The notes beneath the pieces are model-generated. The model was not told the origin of the DNA and searched no databases. It worked only from the letters and a program-made list of their open reading frames with translations. The position numbers and the translations under genes were made by a program. A DNA stretch of 64,000 nt, taken from NCBI RefSeq assembly GCF_900162695.1, contig NZ_FUIH01000004.1:1-64000 (forward strand). The letters are read 5' to 3'. Origin of the DNA: Virgibacillus siamensis (GTDB taxonomy: Bacteria; Bacillota; Bacilli; Bacillales; Amphibacillaceae). Shown one piece after another: positions 39,701-48,890 of this stretch (positions are counted from its first letter, which is position 1; every line of letters begins with the position of its first letter).

Positions 39701-40322
39701 TAATCGCACGTGTTCTGCGTTGACCCTGTGCTGTTTTCAGTTCTTCTTTTAACATATCAACTTCTTTTTCCAAATCAATATCCTGCAGGAGCTTGCGGAT
39801 TGCCTCAGCACCCATTTGCGCCTTAAAGGATTTACCATATTTATCATAGTAAGCACGATATTCTTTTTCGGACAGAAGCTGTTTTTTCTCTAACGGTGTA
39901 TCTCCTGATTCTGTAACAATATATGCTGCAAAATAGATAACCTCTTCCAGTGCACGCGGTGACATATCAAGAACAAGACCCATGCGGCTTGGAATTCCTT
40001 TAAAATACCAGATATGTGATACAGGGGCAGCAAGTTCGATATGGCCCATGCGCTCCCGGCGTACTTTCGCCTTTGTGACTTCCACTCCACAACGGTCACA
40101 AACGACACCTTTGTAACGTACACGCTTATACTTTCCGCAATGACATTCCCAGTCCTTTTGCGGGCCAAAGATCCGTTCACAGAACAGACCGTCTTTCTCA
40201 GGCTTCAACGTACGATAGTTGATTGTTTCCGGCTTTTTAACCTCGCCATAAGACCAAGAGCGGATTTTTTCAGGTGAAGCTAAACCAATTTTCATATACT
40301 CAAAGTTATTTACATCTAGCAA
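36711..40322 (-). CDS. rpoC: RNA polymerase beta' subunit
   Basis: I set the start at TTG 40322, eight bases after GGGAGG, giving 1203 residues beginning [16 protein letters not shown] after the initiator; the longer ATG frame adds 12 residues without family support. The N-terminal zinc ribbon ([18 protein letters not shown]), the catalytic magnesium triad in NADFDGD, and the second zinc cluster ([19 protein letters not shown]) are intact. The bridge-helix region includes [19 protein letters not shown]. The acidic end (EATEETEP) is variable in the genus. It lies 103 bases after rpoB. Confidence 0.99.
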   Translation of the reverse strand: MLDVNNFEYMKIGLASPEKIRSWSYGEVKKPETINYRTLKPEKDGLFCERIFGPQKDWECHCGKYKRVRYKGVVCDRCGVEVTKAKVRRERMGHIELAAPVSHIWYFKGIPSRMGLVLDMSPRALEEVIYFAAYIVTESGDTPLEKKQLLSEKEYRAYYDKYGKSFKAQMGAEAIRKLLQDIDLEKEVDMLKEELKTAQGQRRTRAIKRLEVLEAFRHSGNETSWMILDVLPVIPPEIRPMVQLDGGRFATSDLNDLYRRVINRNNRLKRLLDLGAPSIIVQNEKRMLQEAVDALIDNGRRGRPVTGPGNRPLKSLSHMLKGKQGRFRQNLLGKRVDYSGRSVIVVGPHLKMYQCGLPKEMALELFKPFIMKELVEKGFAHNIKSAKRKIERVHPEVWDVLEEVIKEHPVLLNRAPTLHRLGIQAFEPTLVEGRAIRLHPLVCTAYNADFDGDQMAVHVPLSAEAQAEARILMLAAQNILNPKDGKPVVTPSQDMVLGNYYLTLEREDAVGEGSVFKDLNEALMSYQNGYVHLHTRVAIQASSLHKKSFTEEQNSQLLLTTVGKLIFNEILPESFPYINEPTKSNLEIETPEKYFIEQGTDVKEEIKKRDIINPFKKGILGDIIAEVFKRFKISETSKMLDRMKDLGFSYSTKAGMTVGVSDIVVLSEKEDILNDAQQKVDKVLKQFRRGLITDEERYDRVIAVWSQAKDTIQEKLMESLDKRNPIFMMSDSGARGNASNFTQLAGMRGLMANPSGKIIELPIKSSFREGLTVLEYFISTHGARKGLADTALKTADSGYLTRRLVDVAQDVIIREDDCGTDRGLTVSSLMDGTELIEPLIDRLIGRTAFEDVKHPETNEVLVENDTVISEDQAKQIVEAGVEQVTIRTAFTCNTKHGVCQKCYGRNLATGDKVEVGEAVGIIAAQSIGEPGTQLTMRTFHTGGVAGDDITQGLPRIQELFEARNPKGQAVISEIHGTIHEIKEVKDKQEIVVQGDVEQRSYAVPYNARMKVTTGDKVIAGEELTEGSVDPKELLRVQGVEGVQDYLLREVQRVYRMQGVEIGDKHVEVMVRQMLRKIRVIESGDTDVLPGSLLEIHQFKEANTPVLQDGKEPATGKPVLLGITKASLETDSFLSAASFQETTRVLTDAAIKGKRDELLGLKENVIIGKLVPAGTGINRYRKIRPSTDELEENAEATEETEPVQ

Positions 40323-40425
40323 GGGGCCTACCTCCCTTTTAGTGTCCGATTTTCCCAAATGCCATGCAAAATTTATATGGATGGATGCCGGCTCTCTTTA
40401 TAAAGAACCGGCAATCCCGTTATTT

Positions 40426-43400
40426 TTAACCTTCTTCAACTTCCAGATTCAATTTGCTTGCAGCCTGCGTGTCCTCTTCTTCCAGCTCACGCATTTCAAT
40501 TTCCGATTCATCACTGGACAGCATCTTGACATCAAGTCCGAGACTTTGCAGTTCTTTAATCAGAACCTTGAATGATTCCGGAACACCAGGTTCAGGTACA
40601 TTGTCACCTTTAACAATCGATTCATAGGTTTTCACACGACCAACAACATCGTCCGATTTAACCGTAAGAATTTCTTGAAGTGTATATGCGGCACCATATG
40701 CCTCCAATGCCCAAACTTCCATCTCACCGAAGCGCTGACCACCGAACTGTGCTTTACCGCCAAGCGGCTGCTGGGTTACCAGTGAGTATGGACCAGTTGA
40801 ACGGGCGTGCAGCTTATCATCAACCATGTGGGCAAGCTTAATCATGTACATAACACCCACAGAAACCCGATTATCAAATGGATCACCGGTTCTTCCGTCG
40901 TACAGGATGGACTTGGCATCCTTAGGCATTCCTGCTTCTTCCAGTGTATCCCAGACATCCTGTTCGTTGGCACCATCAAATACCGGTGTTGCCACATGCA
41001 GACCAAGTTGTCTGGCTGCCATACCAAGATGCAACTCAAATACCTGTCCGATGTTCATTCGCGATGGTACCCCCAATGGATTCAACATGATATCAATTGG
41101 TGTTCCATCTGGAAGGAACGGCATATCTTCTTCAGGAAGTATTTTGGAAATAACACCTTTGTTACCGTGACGTCCGGCCATTTTATCGCCTTCTGAAATC
41201 TTACGTTTCTGAACGATATACGCACGAACGAGTTGGTTAACACCCGGCGGCAACTCATCTCCATCTTCACGGTTGAAGATTTTTACATCCAGCACAATTC
41301 CTCCGGCACCGTGTGGCACCCTGAGTGACGTATCGCGAACTTCGCGGGCTTTTTCACCGAAAATAGCGTGAAGCAGCCGTTCCTCTGCAGAAAGCTCTGT
41401 GACACCTTTAGGAGTTACCTTCCCTACCAGAATATCACCATCAGAAACCTCTGCTCCGACACGGATGATCCCTTGTTCATCAAGGTTTTTCAAAGCATCT
41501 TCACCGACATTCGGAATATCTCTTGTGATTTCCTCCGGTCCAAGCTTTGTATCACGTGCTTCCGACTCATATTCCTCAATATGAATCGATGTATATACAT
41601 CGTCTTTTACAAGACGCTCACTCATAATGATGGCATCCTCGTAATTATAACCTTCCCATGTCATGAAGCCGACAAGAACGTTTTGCCCAAGTGCCAGTTC
41701 ACCGTCTTCCATGGAAGGACCGTCTGCAAGGATTTCACCTTTTGTAACACGGTCACCCTGGCTGACAATCGGACGTTGGTTATAACAGGTTCCCTGGTTG
41801 GAACGGATATATTTCTGCAGACGATAGCGATCCAAGTCGCCTTTCACTTCTTTCCCGTCAACTACCGAAATACGGCGGACATGTACCGACTTAGCTTCCA
41901 CCTTCTCGACAACACCTTCGTTGCGGCAAATGATTGCAGCACCGGAATCTTTACCAGATACATATTCCATACCGGTTCCAACGATAGGAGCTTGCGGCTG
42001 CATCAACGGTACTGCCTGACGCTGCATGTTCGCACCCATCAAAGCGCGGTTGGAGTCATCATTCTCAAGGAACGGAATACATGCTGTCGCAGCAGAAACA
42101 ACTTGTTTTGGAGAAACATCCATGTAATCAAGTTTTTCACGTGGAACAATTGTGTTCTCCCCACGGAAACGGGCAATTACTTCTTCATCAGAAAAAGTAC
42201 CGTCTTCATCCAATCGCGCGTTCGCCTGTGCAACCACATAATTGTCTTCTTCATCAGCAGTCAGGTAATCAATTTCTGCTGTAACTTTCCCTGTATCCGG
42301 ATCGACCCTGCGATACGGAGTTTCAATGAAACCGAATTTATTCACTTTTGCATAACTTGACAGCGAGTTAATTAAGCCGATGTTTGGTCCCTCAGGCGTC
42401 TCAATCGGACACATACGCCCATAGTGGGAATAGTGAACATCCCGCACTTCAAAACCGGCACGTTCACGCGTTAAGCCGCCTGGTCCCAATGCAGATAGGC
42501 GCCGTTTGTGGGTCAGCTCTGCCAATGGATTGGTCTGGTCCATAAACTGGGATAACTGTGAACTTCCGAAAAACTCTTTAATTGATGCAATTACCGGACG
42601 AATATTGATTAACTGTTGCGGCGTAATACTGGAAGTGTCCTGAATAGACATCCGTTCACGAACAACCCGTTCCATTCGTGACAGCCCGATCCGGAATTGA
42701 TTTTGCAGCAATTCGCCTACAGAGCGAAGCCGGCGATTACCCAGATGGTCAATATCATCCGTATCTCCAACCATATGGAGCAAATTGAAGAAATAACTGA
42801 TGGCTGAAAGAATATCAGCAGGCATAATATTTTTTACATCCCTGTCAATTCCCGCATTCCCGATAACTGTCAGGTCATGTTCCCCGTTCGGATCAGTCGG
42901 GTCCATAATCTTAATGGACTGGAGTTGAATTGGATCCTCCAAAACTCCTTCAGCAGGCATCAATTCCTTCTCACCAATTTTACCTTCTTCTTTATCAAGG
43001 TAAGGGATGATTTTATTCAGCAATTTCCGCTCCAGCTTATCACCTTTTTGCGCCAGGACTTCCCCGGTTTCCGGATCAACTACCGGCTCCGCAAGAACCT
43101 GATTAAACAGACGGTTTTTGATATGAAGCTTTTTATTCATCTTATACCGGCCAACATGTGCCAGGTCATAACGTTTCGGGTCAAAGAAACGGGAAATTAA
43201 TAGACTCTTCGCATTTTCGACTGTTGGCGGTTCACCCGGACGAAGCCGTTCATAAATTTCCAGCAACGCCTTTTCAGTTGTTTCGGTATTATCTTTTTCA
43301 AGTGTATTTTTCAGGTATTCATTTTCACCCAAAAGATCGATAATCTCCTGGTCTGTGCCAAACCCGAGCGCACGCAAAAGCACCGTTACCGGTAATTTAC

Positions 43401-43962
43401 GCGTACGGTCAATTCTTACATATGCAACATCTTTTGCATCCGTTTCAAGTTCCAGCCAGGCTCCACGGTTTGGAATAACGGTTGCCGTTACTCCCCTCTT
43501 ACCGTTTTTATCTATTTTTTCGTTATAATAAACGCTCGGTGAACGAACAAGTTGTGAAACGATGACACGTTCAGCTCCATTAATAATAAATGTTCCTGTG
43601 TCTGTCATTAACGGAAAGTCACCCATAAATACTTCTTGTTCTTTCACTTCACCGGTCTCATTATTGATCAAACGCACCTTCACACGAAGCGGAGCATTAT
43701 ATGTCACGTCCCGGTCCTTGGATTCATCTACAGGATACTTTGGTTCTCCCAGACTATAATCGACAAACTCGAGTGATAGGTTACCTGTAAAATCTTCAAT
43801 AGGGGAAATATCCTTGAACATTTCCCGTAACCCTTCTTCCAGGAACCACTGATAAGAAGCGGTTTGGATTTCGATTAGATTTGGTAATTCTAACACCTCG
43901 CTGATACGCGCATAGCTTCTGCGCTGGCGATGACGTCCATACTGAACTAGTTGACCTGTCAA
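40426..43962 (-). CDS. rpoB: RNA polymerase beta subunit
   Basis: The start is TTG at 43962 (1178 residues, [20 protein letters not shown]), eight bases after GAGGGG; a GTG nine bases earlier overlaps the site. The rifampicin-binding region reads [20 protein letters not shown] and then [11 protein letters not shown], the sensitive form. It ends in an acidic Glu-rich tail. A leader of about 400 bases with three hairpins separates it from its promoter at 44361-44389. Confidence 0.99.
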   Translation of the reverse strand: MTGQLVQYGRHRQRRSYARISEVLELPNLIEIQTASYQWFLEEGLREMFKDISPIEDFTGNLSLEFVDYSLGEPKYPVDESKDRDVTYNAPLRVKVRLINNETGEVKEQEVFMGDFPLMTDTGTFIINGAERVIVSQLVRSPSVYYNEKIDKNGKRGVTATVIPNRGAWLELETDAKDVAYVRIDRTRKLPVTVLLRALGFGTDQEIIDLLGENEYLKNTLEKDNTETTEKALLEIYERLRPGEPPTVENAKSLLISRFFDPKRYDLAHVGRYKMNKKLHIKNRLFNQVLAEPVVDPETGEVLAQKGDKLERKLLNKIIPYLDKEEGKIGEKELMPAEGVLEDPIQLQSIKIMDPTDPNGEHDLTVIGNAGIDRDVKNIMPADILSAISYFFNLLHMVGDTDDIDHLGNRRLRSVGELLQNQFRIGLSRMERVVRERMSIQDTSSITPQQLINIRPVIASIKEFFGSSQLSQFMDQTNPLAELTHKRRLSALGPGGLTRERAGFEVRDVHYSHYGRMCPIETPEGPNIGLINSLSSYAKVNKFGFIETPYRRVDPDTGKVTAEIDYLTADEEDNYVVAQANARLDEDGTFSDEEVIARFRGENTIVPREKLDYMDVSPKQVVSAATACIPFLENDDSNRALMGANMQRQAVPLMQPQAPIVGTGMEYVSGKDSGAAIICRNEGVVEKVEAKSVHVRRISVVDGKEVKGDLDRYRLQKYIRSNQGTCYNQRPIVSQGDRVTKGEILADGPSMEDGELALGQNVLVGFMTWEGYNYEDAIIMSERLVKDDVYTSIHIEEYESEARDTKLGPEEITRDIPNVGEDALKNLDEQGIIRVGAEVSDGDILVGKVTPKGVTELSAEERLLHAIFGEKAREVRDTSLRVPHGAGGIVLDVKIFNREDGDELPPGVNQLVRAYIVQKRKISEGDKMAGRHGNKGVISKILPEEDMPFLPDGTPIDIMLNPLGVPSRMNIGQVFELHLGMAARQLGLHVATPVFDGANEQDVWDTLEEAGMPKDAKSILYDGRTGDPFDNRVSVGVMYMIKLAHMVDDKLHARSTGPYSLVTQQPLGGKAQFGGQRFGEMEVWALEAYGAAYTLQEILTVKSDDVVGRVKTYESIVKGDNVPEPGVPESFKVLIKELQSLGLDVKMLSSDESEIEMRELEEEDTQAASKLNLEVEEG

Positions 43963-43984
43963 CTGCTTCACCCCTCAAATCAAG

Positions 43985-44066
43985 CATTTTTCAGCCGGGC
44001 AATACGACCCGTTGAAAAATGACTAATAATATTTATTGAAAAAAACCGCTGCAAATACAGCTGTTT
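43985..44066 (-). other. Two hairpins in the rpoB leader
   Basis: Near 43987-44019 TTTTTCAACGGG and CCCGGCTGAAAAA pair over about 12 positions on the minus strand, directly before the start codon region. Near 44045-44064 ACAGCTG and CAGCGGT form a seven-bp stem followed by a seven-base T run, terminator-like. Together with the terminator at 44228-44249 they make a chain of structures between promoter and gene. Confidence 0.6.
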
Positions 44067-44225
44067 TGAATCTTGTTAAATTGCTGATAAGAAACAACAA
44101 TAGCACTTGTACTATTGCCTGAAAACCATACTTAACAAACTTGTAATCCGAAGTAATTACAAGCTCATATTCATTTGTTTCCTGCCATTTAAAACAGCTG
44201 ATATCCATAAAGTATAAAAACAGAA

Positions 44226-44252
44226 AAAAGGTTTTTCGACAAAAACCTTCAT
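44226..44252 (-). terminator. Terminator-like hairpin in the rpoB leader
   Basis: AAGGTTTTT, short loop, AAAAACCTT, followed by TTTTT on the minus strand. It lies after the rpoB promoter and so could act as an attenuator, besides ending read-through from the methyltransferase gene. Confidence 0.65.
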
Positions 44253-44360
44253 TGTGTATTTTGGTGGATTCTACCATTGTCTCCGTTTGGCAATGAAATA
44301 TACGTTTCTTTCCAATGAAATTTCCACTTGACAAAAGAAATCCCATGTTAGCATTTTACT

Positions 44361-44389
44361 ATATTATCATATGGATGATATTAGGTCAA
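44361..44389 (-). promoter_or_regulatory. Promoter of rpoBC
   Basis: Minus-strand TTGACC (44384-44389), 17-bp spacer, TAATAT (44361-44366), right after the RsmC-like gene. A GGTCAA / TTGACC inverted repeat overlaps the -35. The 340-codon-free stretch between here and rpoB holds hairpins only; a 107-codon open frame at 44023-44346 lacks a ribosome-binding site. Confidence 0.65.
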
Positions 44390-44409
44390 ATATAAACCTT
44401 TTGACCCTA

Positions 44410-45009
44410 TTATTTCACAGAAACGAGAAGAAAGTAACCCTTGCTGCGTGACACTACTTCTACATTGCCAAATATGGACTCCATTTTTTCTTTGGCTGAG
44501 GGGGCACCCTGTTTCTTCTGGATAACGACCCACAGCTGTCCACTCTTCATTAATGCAGCGCCACTCTCCTCAAACATTTTATGAACAACATCTTTGCCCG
44601 CCCGAATTGGCGGATTTGTCACAATTGCTGCAAAAAACCGGCCGCCCAAATTCGCAAAACGGTTACTATGAATAATATCAACATTGGAAACGCTATTAAG
44701 CGAAGCGTTCTGTTCGGCCAGGGTAAGGGCACGTTCATTCACATCGGAAAGCACCACATTCCGGTCACGAAAACAATCAGCCAATGATATTCCTATTGGG
44801 CCATAGCCGCAGCCCAGATCCAACAAATTACCGTCAATCGGCGGTGCGTGAAATTGTTCAACCAGCAACCGCGAGCCGAAATCCACTTCATTTTTTGAGA
44901 AAACGCCATAATCGCTGACAAACGTATAATCTCTGCCACGCAAAGAATAACTCCATTTTCTTGGTGAACTTTTAGATTGGGGTTTTTGCGAAAAGTAATG
45001 CTCAGACAT
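44410..45009 (-). CDS. RsmC-like class I SAM methyltransferase (YbxB)
   Basis: The ATG at 45009 gives 199 residues starting MSEHYFSQKPQS; the longer frame lacks support. The SAM-binding motif I is LLDLGCGYGPIG and motif IV is TNPPIRAG, the NPP form typical of methyltransferases acting on exocyclic amines of guanine or adenine. RsmC methylates 16S G1207 in E. coli; B. subtilis YbxB lies at the same place between rplL and rpoB. The substrate is therefore probably small-subunit rRNA, by inference. Confidence 0.9.
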   Translation of the reverse strand: MSEHYFSQKPQSKSSPRKWSYSLRGRDYTFVSDYGVFSKNEVDFGSRLLVEQFHAPPIDGNLLDLGCGYGPIGISLADCFRDRNVVLSDVNERALTLAEQNASLNSVSNVDIIHSNRFANLGGRFFAAIVTNPPIRAGKDVVHKMFEESGAALMKSGQLWVVIQKKQGAPSAKEKMESIFGNVEVVSRSKGYFLLVSVK

Positions 45010-45101
45010 ACGGGCACCTACTTTATTAATGGTTATAATTGGAGAAATAAACACATATAGAGCCCGCCGTTAACCGACGAGCTCTTTATATAAAACTGCC
45101 A

Positions 45102-45467
45102 TTACTTAACTTCTACTGATGCTCCAACTTCTTCAAGCTTACCTTTGATTTCTTCAGCTTCTTCTTTAGAAACGCCTTCTTTAACTGCTTTAGGTGCGTT
45201 ATCTACTACATCTTTAGCATCTTTGAGGCCAAGACCAGTGATTTCACGAACCGCTTTAACAACTTTGATTTTGGAATCTCCAGCGCCTTCAAGCACAACA
45301 TCAAATTCTGTTTGCTCTTCAGCAGCTTCTCCGCCGCCAGCGCCGCCGGCAACAGCAACTGGAGCTGCAGCAGTTACACCAAATTCTTCTTCAATTGCTT
45401 TTACAAGATCGTTCAAGTCCAATACGGACATTTCTTTAATCGCATCAATGATTTGTTCTTTCGTCAT
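45102..45467 (-). CDS. rplL: 50S ribosomal protein L7/L12
   Basis: A 121-residue stalk protein: N-terminal dimerisation domain, Ala/Gly/Val-rich hinge ([17 protein letters not shown]) and C-terminal factor-binding domain with [21 protein letters not shown] (quoted in part). It is paired with L10 upstream, 60 bases away. Confidence 0.99.
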   Translation of the reverse strand: MTKEQIIDAIKEMSVLDLNDLVKAIEEEFGVTAAAPVAVAGGAGGGEAAEEQTEFDVVLEGAGDSKIKVVKAVREITGLGLKDAKDVVDNAPKAVKEGVSKEEAEEIKGKLEEVGASVEVK

Positions 45468-45527
45468 GATTATTTTCCTCCATTTTTCATTTTAGTTTTG
45501 TATTTCCGATACGCTTAAATCGCGTAT

Positions 45528-46034
45528 TTAAGCACCTTGCTCTTCTTTTTGATCTGCAACAGATTTTGCTGCATATGCAAAGTTGCGGATTGGAGCCTGC
45601 AGTACACTAAGCAGCATGGATACCATACCATCGTAGTTTGGCAAGTCACCAAGTTCGTTAATTTGATCAAGTGTCGCAATTTCACCTTCAATTACGCCAC
45701 CTTTAATTTCAAGCGCTTCATGCTCTTTAGAGAAGCCTTTCAAAATTTTAGCTGGTGCTACCACGTCTTCGTTACTGAAGGCAATTGCAGTCGGACCAAC
45801 CAGATTTTCGGAAAGATCTCCCAATTCAACAGCGTCAACCGCACGGCGTGTCATTGAATTTTTGTAAACTTTAAAATCAATGCCTGCTTCACGCAGCTGT
45901 TTACGTAATTCTGTAACTTCCGCAACATCAAGACCGCGATAATCTACAAGAACTGTTGTCTGACTATCTCGGAATTTGTCGGCGATTTCTTGAACTTGTT
46001 GTTGTTTTTGCTCAATGATCTTACTGTTAGACAT
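45528..46034 (-). CDS. rplJ: 50S ribosomal protein L10
   Basis: The ATG at 46034, after GGAGGTGG, gives 168 residues starting [19 protein letters not shown]; the longer frame runs into the L10 leader. The domain that binds 23S rRNA contains [22 protein letters not shown] (shortened here to its core) and the C-terminal helix carries L7/L12 dimers. It is translated after an autoregulatory leader. Confidence 0.98.
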   Translation of the reverse strand: MSNSKIIEQKQQQVQEIADKFRDSQTTVLVDYRGLDVAEVTELRKQLREAGIDFKVYKNSMTRRAVDAVELGDLSENLVGPTAIAFSNEDVVAPAKILKGFSKEHEALEIKGGVIEGEIATLDQINELGDLPNYDGMVSMLLSVLQAPIRNFAYAAKSVADQKEEQGA

Positions 46035-46059
46035 TCTTCCACCTCCTGTAGTTACATTC

Positions 46060-46250
46060 ATCATACCGGACATTGGCGCCCATGGGCAGCCCTTCTGTAT
46101 CAAAAGGAAAGCCCCCATGCAGACATGGGGGCTTTATATATACATGAAAAAAACGAAAACGTATTTCTTCATGCGTTTAAAACACCTCGGCGGGATATTA
46201 AGCGATTGCTCGCACCTGCTGTCTGCGGTACAACGTATTCAATTTATAAC
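46060..46250 (-). promoter_or_regulatory. L10 ribosomal-protein leader with attenuator hairpin
   Basis: The minus strand shows the hallmark leader sequences ACAGCAGGTGCG and CCTGCCGAGG-like CCCGCCGAGGTG of the L10 leader that binds the L10-L12 complex. Downstream, AAAGCCCCCATG and CATGGGGGCTTT (46108-46135) form a perfect 12-bp hairpin followed by a T-rich run. Excess L10 would favour termination before rplJ. Confidence 0.8.
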
Positions 46251-46257
46251 GAAGATT

Positions 46258-46286
46258 AGTATATCCGAAAATTAATCGGATGTCAA
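46258..46286 (-). promoter_or_regulatory. Promoter of rplJ-rplL
   Basis: Minus-strand TTGACA (46281-46286), 17-bp spacer, TATACT (46258-46263), seven bases after the rplA stop. The spacer itself is a small palindrome (TCCGA / TCGGA). Confidence 0.75.
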
Positions 46287-46292
46287 CCGTAA

Positions 46293-46988
46293 TTAACGGC
46301 GATAGCCTGAAACATCCACTTTGATTCCCGGTCCCATCGTTGAAGTGATGGATGCATTTTTCATATAAACACCTTTGGCTGCCTGTGGCTTGACCTTCAT
46401 CAGTGTTTCAGTCATTGCACCAAAGTTTTCAGCAAGTTTTTCATTATCAAATGAAATTTTGCCGATCGGCACATGAATATTCGCAGATTTATCTACACGA
46501 TATTCCACTTTACCAGCTTTGATATCTTTAACAGCTTTTTCCACTTCAAATGTTACCGTGCCAGTTTTCGGATTCGGCATTAATCCTTTTGGTCCAAGCA
46601 CACGGCCAAGTTTACCAACTTCAGCCATCATATCCGGTGTAGCAACAATCACATCAAAATCGAACCATCCCTGGTTAATTTTGTTGATCAGGTCCTGTTC
46701 ACCAACATAATCTGCACCAGCTGCTTCAGCTTCGTTTGCTTTATCGCCTTTTGCGAAAACAAGGACACGTTGCGTTTTACCTGTTCCATGCGGTAAAACC
46801 ATTGCCCCGCGAATTTGCTGATCAGCTTTTTTCGGATCAACACCAAGACGGAAAGCAGCTTCAACTGTTTCGTCGAAGTTTGCTTTTGCAGTTTCTTTCA
46901 ATAAAGCAACTGCTTCTTCTAACTCATATGATTTTGAACGATCAACAAGTTTTGTAACATCTTGATACCTTTTACTTTTTTTAGCCAT
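46293..46988 (-). CDS. rplA: 50S ribosomal protein L1
   Basis: A 231-residue L1: [14 protein letters not shown] at the start, [17 protein letters not shown] and the signature [20 protein letters not shown]. It forms the mobile L1 stalk at the E site and can bind its own mRNA. A 149-bp gap with hairpins separates it from rplK. Confidence 0.99.
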   Translation of the reverse strand: MAKKSKRYQDVTKLVDRSKSYELEEAVALLKETAKANFDETVEAAFRLGVDPKKADQQIRGAMVLPHGTGKTQRVLVFAKGDKANEAEAAGADYVGEQDLINKINQGWFDFDVIVATPDMMAEVGKLGRVLGPKGLMPNPKTGTVTFEVEKAVKDIKAGKVEYRVDKSANIHVPIGKISFDNEKLAENFGAMTETLMKVKPQAAKGVYMKNASITSTMGPGIKVDVSGYRR

Positions 46989-47037
46989 TTTGTTTCCTCC
47001 TCAGGTTGTGGTTTTAGCGGTAAGACCTCCCACTTGT

Positions 47038-47114
47038 AAAAGCACCCGATATTCCCGGCGCTTTTATCACTTGTGAAAAAGGCTGCAAGAGACAACGCTC
47101 GCATTCACAGCCAT
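47038..47114 (-). other. Hairpins between rplK and rplA
   Basis: On the minus strand GGCTGT and GCAGCC enclose an inner stem and are followed by TTTTT (about 47079-47114), a weak terminator. Next, AAAAGCGCC and GGTGCTTTT pair around GGGAATATC (about 47038-47066). The second may be an L1-binding site, which would suit autoregulation, but I cannot show that from sequence. Confidence 0.45.
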
Positions 47115-47137
47115 TTCAGAAGTCCTTGAGACTATTA

Positions 47138-47563
47138 TTAGTCTTCAATTGTAATGCCCATGCTGCGTGCAGTTCCTTCAACCATACGCATTGCTGCATC
47201 TACATCAGCCGCATTCAAATCAGGCATTTTTGTTTCCGCAATTTCTTTTACTTTGTCGCGTTTAACAGCAGCTACTTTATTGCGGTTTGGTTCACCTGAA
47301 GCAGTATCAATTCCGGCTGCTTTTTTAAGCAAAACTGCTGCAGGCGGAGTTTTTGTGATAAATGTAAATGAACGGTCTTCAAATACCGTGATTTCAACCG
47401 GAATAATCATACCAGCTTGATCTTGCGTACGTGCGTTAAATTCCTTACAGAATCCCATGATGTTAACACCAGCTTGACCCAGTGCAGGTCCTACCGGTGG
47501 TGCCGGGTTTGCTTTGCCAGCAGGGATTTGCAATTTAACCAATTTGATTACTTTTTTAGCCAC
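47138..47563 (-). CDS. rplK: 50S ribosomal protein L11
   Basis: The start is GTG at 47563, eight bases after AAGGAGG, giving 141 residues ([19 protein letters not shown]...) equal to B. subtilis L11; the longer frame has no family match. It contains [21 protein letters not shown]11 forms the GTPase-associated centre targeted by thiopeptides and senses uncharged tRNA for RelA. Confidence 0.98.
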   Translation of the reverse strand: MAKKVIKLVKLQIPAGKANPAPPVGPALGQAGVNIMGFCKEFNARTQDQAGMIIPVEITVFEDRSFTFITKTPPAAVLLKKAAGIDTASGEPNRNKVAAVKRDKVKEIAETKMPDLNAADVDAAMRMVEGTARSMGITIED

Positions 47564-47665
47564 GAGACACACCTCCTTAAAGTCCGTGATGTGGTAATAG
47601 GGTTTTCCCCTCCCACTCATTATTAGCCATTTCCCTCAAAATTCGAGGACATAAATAACAAAAGA

Positions 47666-47694
47666 ATTTTAGCATGAATTGATAAATTATGCAA
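47666..47694 (-). promoter_or_regulatory. Promoter of rplK-rplA
   Basis: Minus-strand TTGCAT (47689-47694), 17-bp spacer, TAAAAT (47666-47671), between nusG and rplK. Confidence 0.65.
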
Positions 47695-47735
47695 GGTTTT
47701 GCTGCAAAATCGTTTTTTGTTCAGGATTTTATTAT

Positions 47736-48269
47736 TTACAGCTTCTCAATCTGTGAGAAGTCGAGTTCAACCGGTGTTTCGCGGCCAAACATGTTGACAT
47801 GCACTTTAATTTTCTGCTTGTCGACATCAATATGTTCAATCGTTCCGGTGAAGTTCGTAAATGGTCCATCTGTAACCCGAACGTTCTCTTTCAGTTCAAA
47901 GTCAATTTGTGTTACCGGCGCTGCAACACCCATCCGTTTCAGTACCGCATCCACTTCCTCCGGCAACAGTGGTGTCGGTTTTGATCCATGACCGCTCGAT
48001 CCAACGAACCCTGTAACACCTGGGGTATTGCGCACAACGTACCAGGAATCATCTGTCATAACCATTTCTGTCAGCACATAACCGGGAAAGAATTTCTTTT
48101 TGGAAACTTTCTTTTTTCCATTCTTGATTTCAGTTTCCTCATCTTCAGGAACAATGACACGGAAAATTTTATCTTCCATTCCCATCGTTTCTACACGTTT
48201 CTCCAAATTCGTCTTCACTTTGTTTTCATACCCGGAATACGTATGAACTACATACCAGTTTTTTTCCAT
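47736..48269 (-). CDS. nusG: Transcription elongation factor NusG
   Basis: A 177-residue NusG with the NGN domain (MEKNWYVVHTYSGYENKVKT, FPGYVLTEMVMTDDSWYVVR) and the C-terminal KOW domain (VRVTDGPFTNFTGTIEHID). It promotes sequence-specific pausing in Bacillus. No Shine-Dalgarno sequence lies at normal distance from the ATG; a GGGAGGGA motif sits about 28 bases upstream, beyond an eight-bp hairpin. A terminator-like hairpin separates it from secE. Confidence 0.98.
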   Translation of the reverse strand: MEKNWYVVHTYSGYENKVKTNLEKRVETMGMEDKIFRVIVPEDEETEIKNGKKKVSKKKFFPGYVLTEMVMTDDSWYVVRNTPGVTGFVGSSGHGSKPTPLLPEEVDAVLKRMGVAAPVTQIDFELKENVRVTDGPFTNFTGTIEHIDVDKQKIKVHVNMFGRETPVELDFSQIEKL

Positions 48270-48275
48270 TTAGAC

Positions 48276-48304
48276 AGGACAAACACGATTTGCCCTTCCC
48301 TCCC
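48276..48304 (-). promoter_or_regulatory. nusG ribosome-binding site with an intervening hairpin
   Basis: On the minus strand GGGAGGGA (48297-48304) is followed by AGGGCAAA, loop TCGTG, TTTGTCCT (eight pairs, one wobble) and then GTCTAA before the ATG. Folding would bring the purine-rich site within about six bases of the start codon, normal spacing. Confidence 0.6.
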
Positions 48305-48387
48305 TTTCGGTCAATTTATACTGCATATTTGAGAACAATCGGCTTATCGCCAAGTACCAGTTGTTGTATACACATTTTCAAGCATAT

Positions 48388-48416
48388 TAAAAAACCCGTT
48401 AGACCGGGTTTTTTAT
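48388..48416 (-). terminator. Intrinsic terminator between secE and nusG
   Basis: AACCCGG, five-base loop, CGGGTT flanked by A and T runs. In most bacteria secE and nusG are cotranscribed, so partial termination or a separate nusG promoter is implied. Confidence 0.8.
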
Positions 48417-48463
48417 GAACAATCTATTTATTTTCCATTATAGCATATTTATAAGGCTATTAT

Positions 48464-48637
48464 TCAAAATAAATTCAGGAATTGTGTTATACCAAGATCA
48501 ATTAGTGCGAAAAATATTGCCACAAATGCAACTGTTGTTATAACAGTAACTGTATAGCTTGTCAACTCACGACCCTTTGGCCAGCTGACTTTTTTCATTT
48601 CTCTCGATACGTTTTTGAAAAACTTAATGAGATTCAT
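48464..48637 (-). CDS. secE: Preprotein translocase subunit SecE
   Basis: A 57-codon gene read by hand: MNLIKFFKNVSREMKKVSWP, then KGRELTSYTVTV and one transmembrane helix to the end. The MKKVSWP motif before the helix is diagnostic for single-span SecE. It clamps SecY. GGGGG lies seven bases before the ATG. It falls between rpmG and nusG as in B. subtilis. Confidence 0.96.
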   Translation of the reverse strand: MNLIKFFKNVSREMKKVSWPKGRELTSYTVTVITTVAFVAIFFALIDLGITQFLNLF

Positions 48638-48670
48638 TCATGTACCCCCAGATTCTCCCCGAAAAAACAG

Positions 48671-48820
48671 TTATTTCGTCTCACGATGCAATGTGTGCTT
48701 CCCACACGATTTGCAAAATTTGCGGACCTCCATTCGTTCCGGCTGTGTGGCTGTATTTTTATGGGTTGTATAATTTCTGCCTGAACAAATTGAACACGCC
48801 AAAATAATCTTCTTATTCAA
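48671..48820 (-). CDS. rpmG: 50S ribosomal protein L33, zinc-binding form
   Basis: A 49-codon gene with TTG start at 48820, just after a GGGGTG site. The product [18 protein letters not shown]... carries CxxC twice (CSIC and CKSC), so it is a zinc-containing L33. It is the first gene before secE and nusG. Too short to be called reliably by size alone, but the sequence is unmistakable. Confidence 0.95.
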   Translation of the reverse strand: MNKKIILACSICSGRNYTTHKNTATQPERMEVRKFCKSCGKHTLHRETK

Positions 48821-48854
48821 CAAATCACCCCATTTAAGGGTTTTCACTCATATA

Positions 48855-48883
48855 AATGTAGCACGGTTCGCAAAAAGTGTCAA
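48855..48883 (-). promoter_or_regulatory. Promoter of rpmG-secE
   Basis: Minus-strand TTGACA (48878-48883), 17-bp spacer, TACATT (48855-48860), directly after sigH. A second TTGACA lies just upstream, overlapping the sigH stop. Confidence 0.6.
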
Positions 48884-48890
48884 TGGAATG

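Noticed and set aside
41368..42360. A 330-codon plus-strand open frame opposite rpoB
   Set aside because: It lies wholly antisense to a highly conserved essential gene and its protein is a mirror of rpoB codon structure, rich in Cys, Phe and Thr.
36711..43962. Resistance mutations in rpoB, rpsL, rplV or fusA
   Set aside because: The segments where rifampicin, streptomycin, macrolide or fusidic acid resistance changes commonly occur look like the sensitive forms in related species.
44023..44346. A 107-codon open frame in the rpoB leader
   Set aside because: No ribosome-binding site, it crosses a terminator-like hairpin, and the predicted protein resembles nothing and is of odd composition. 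The region is better read as a structured leader.
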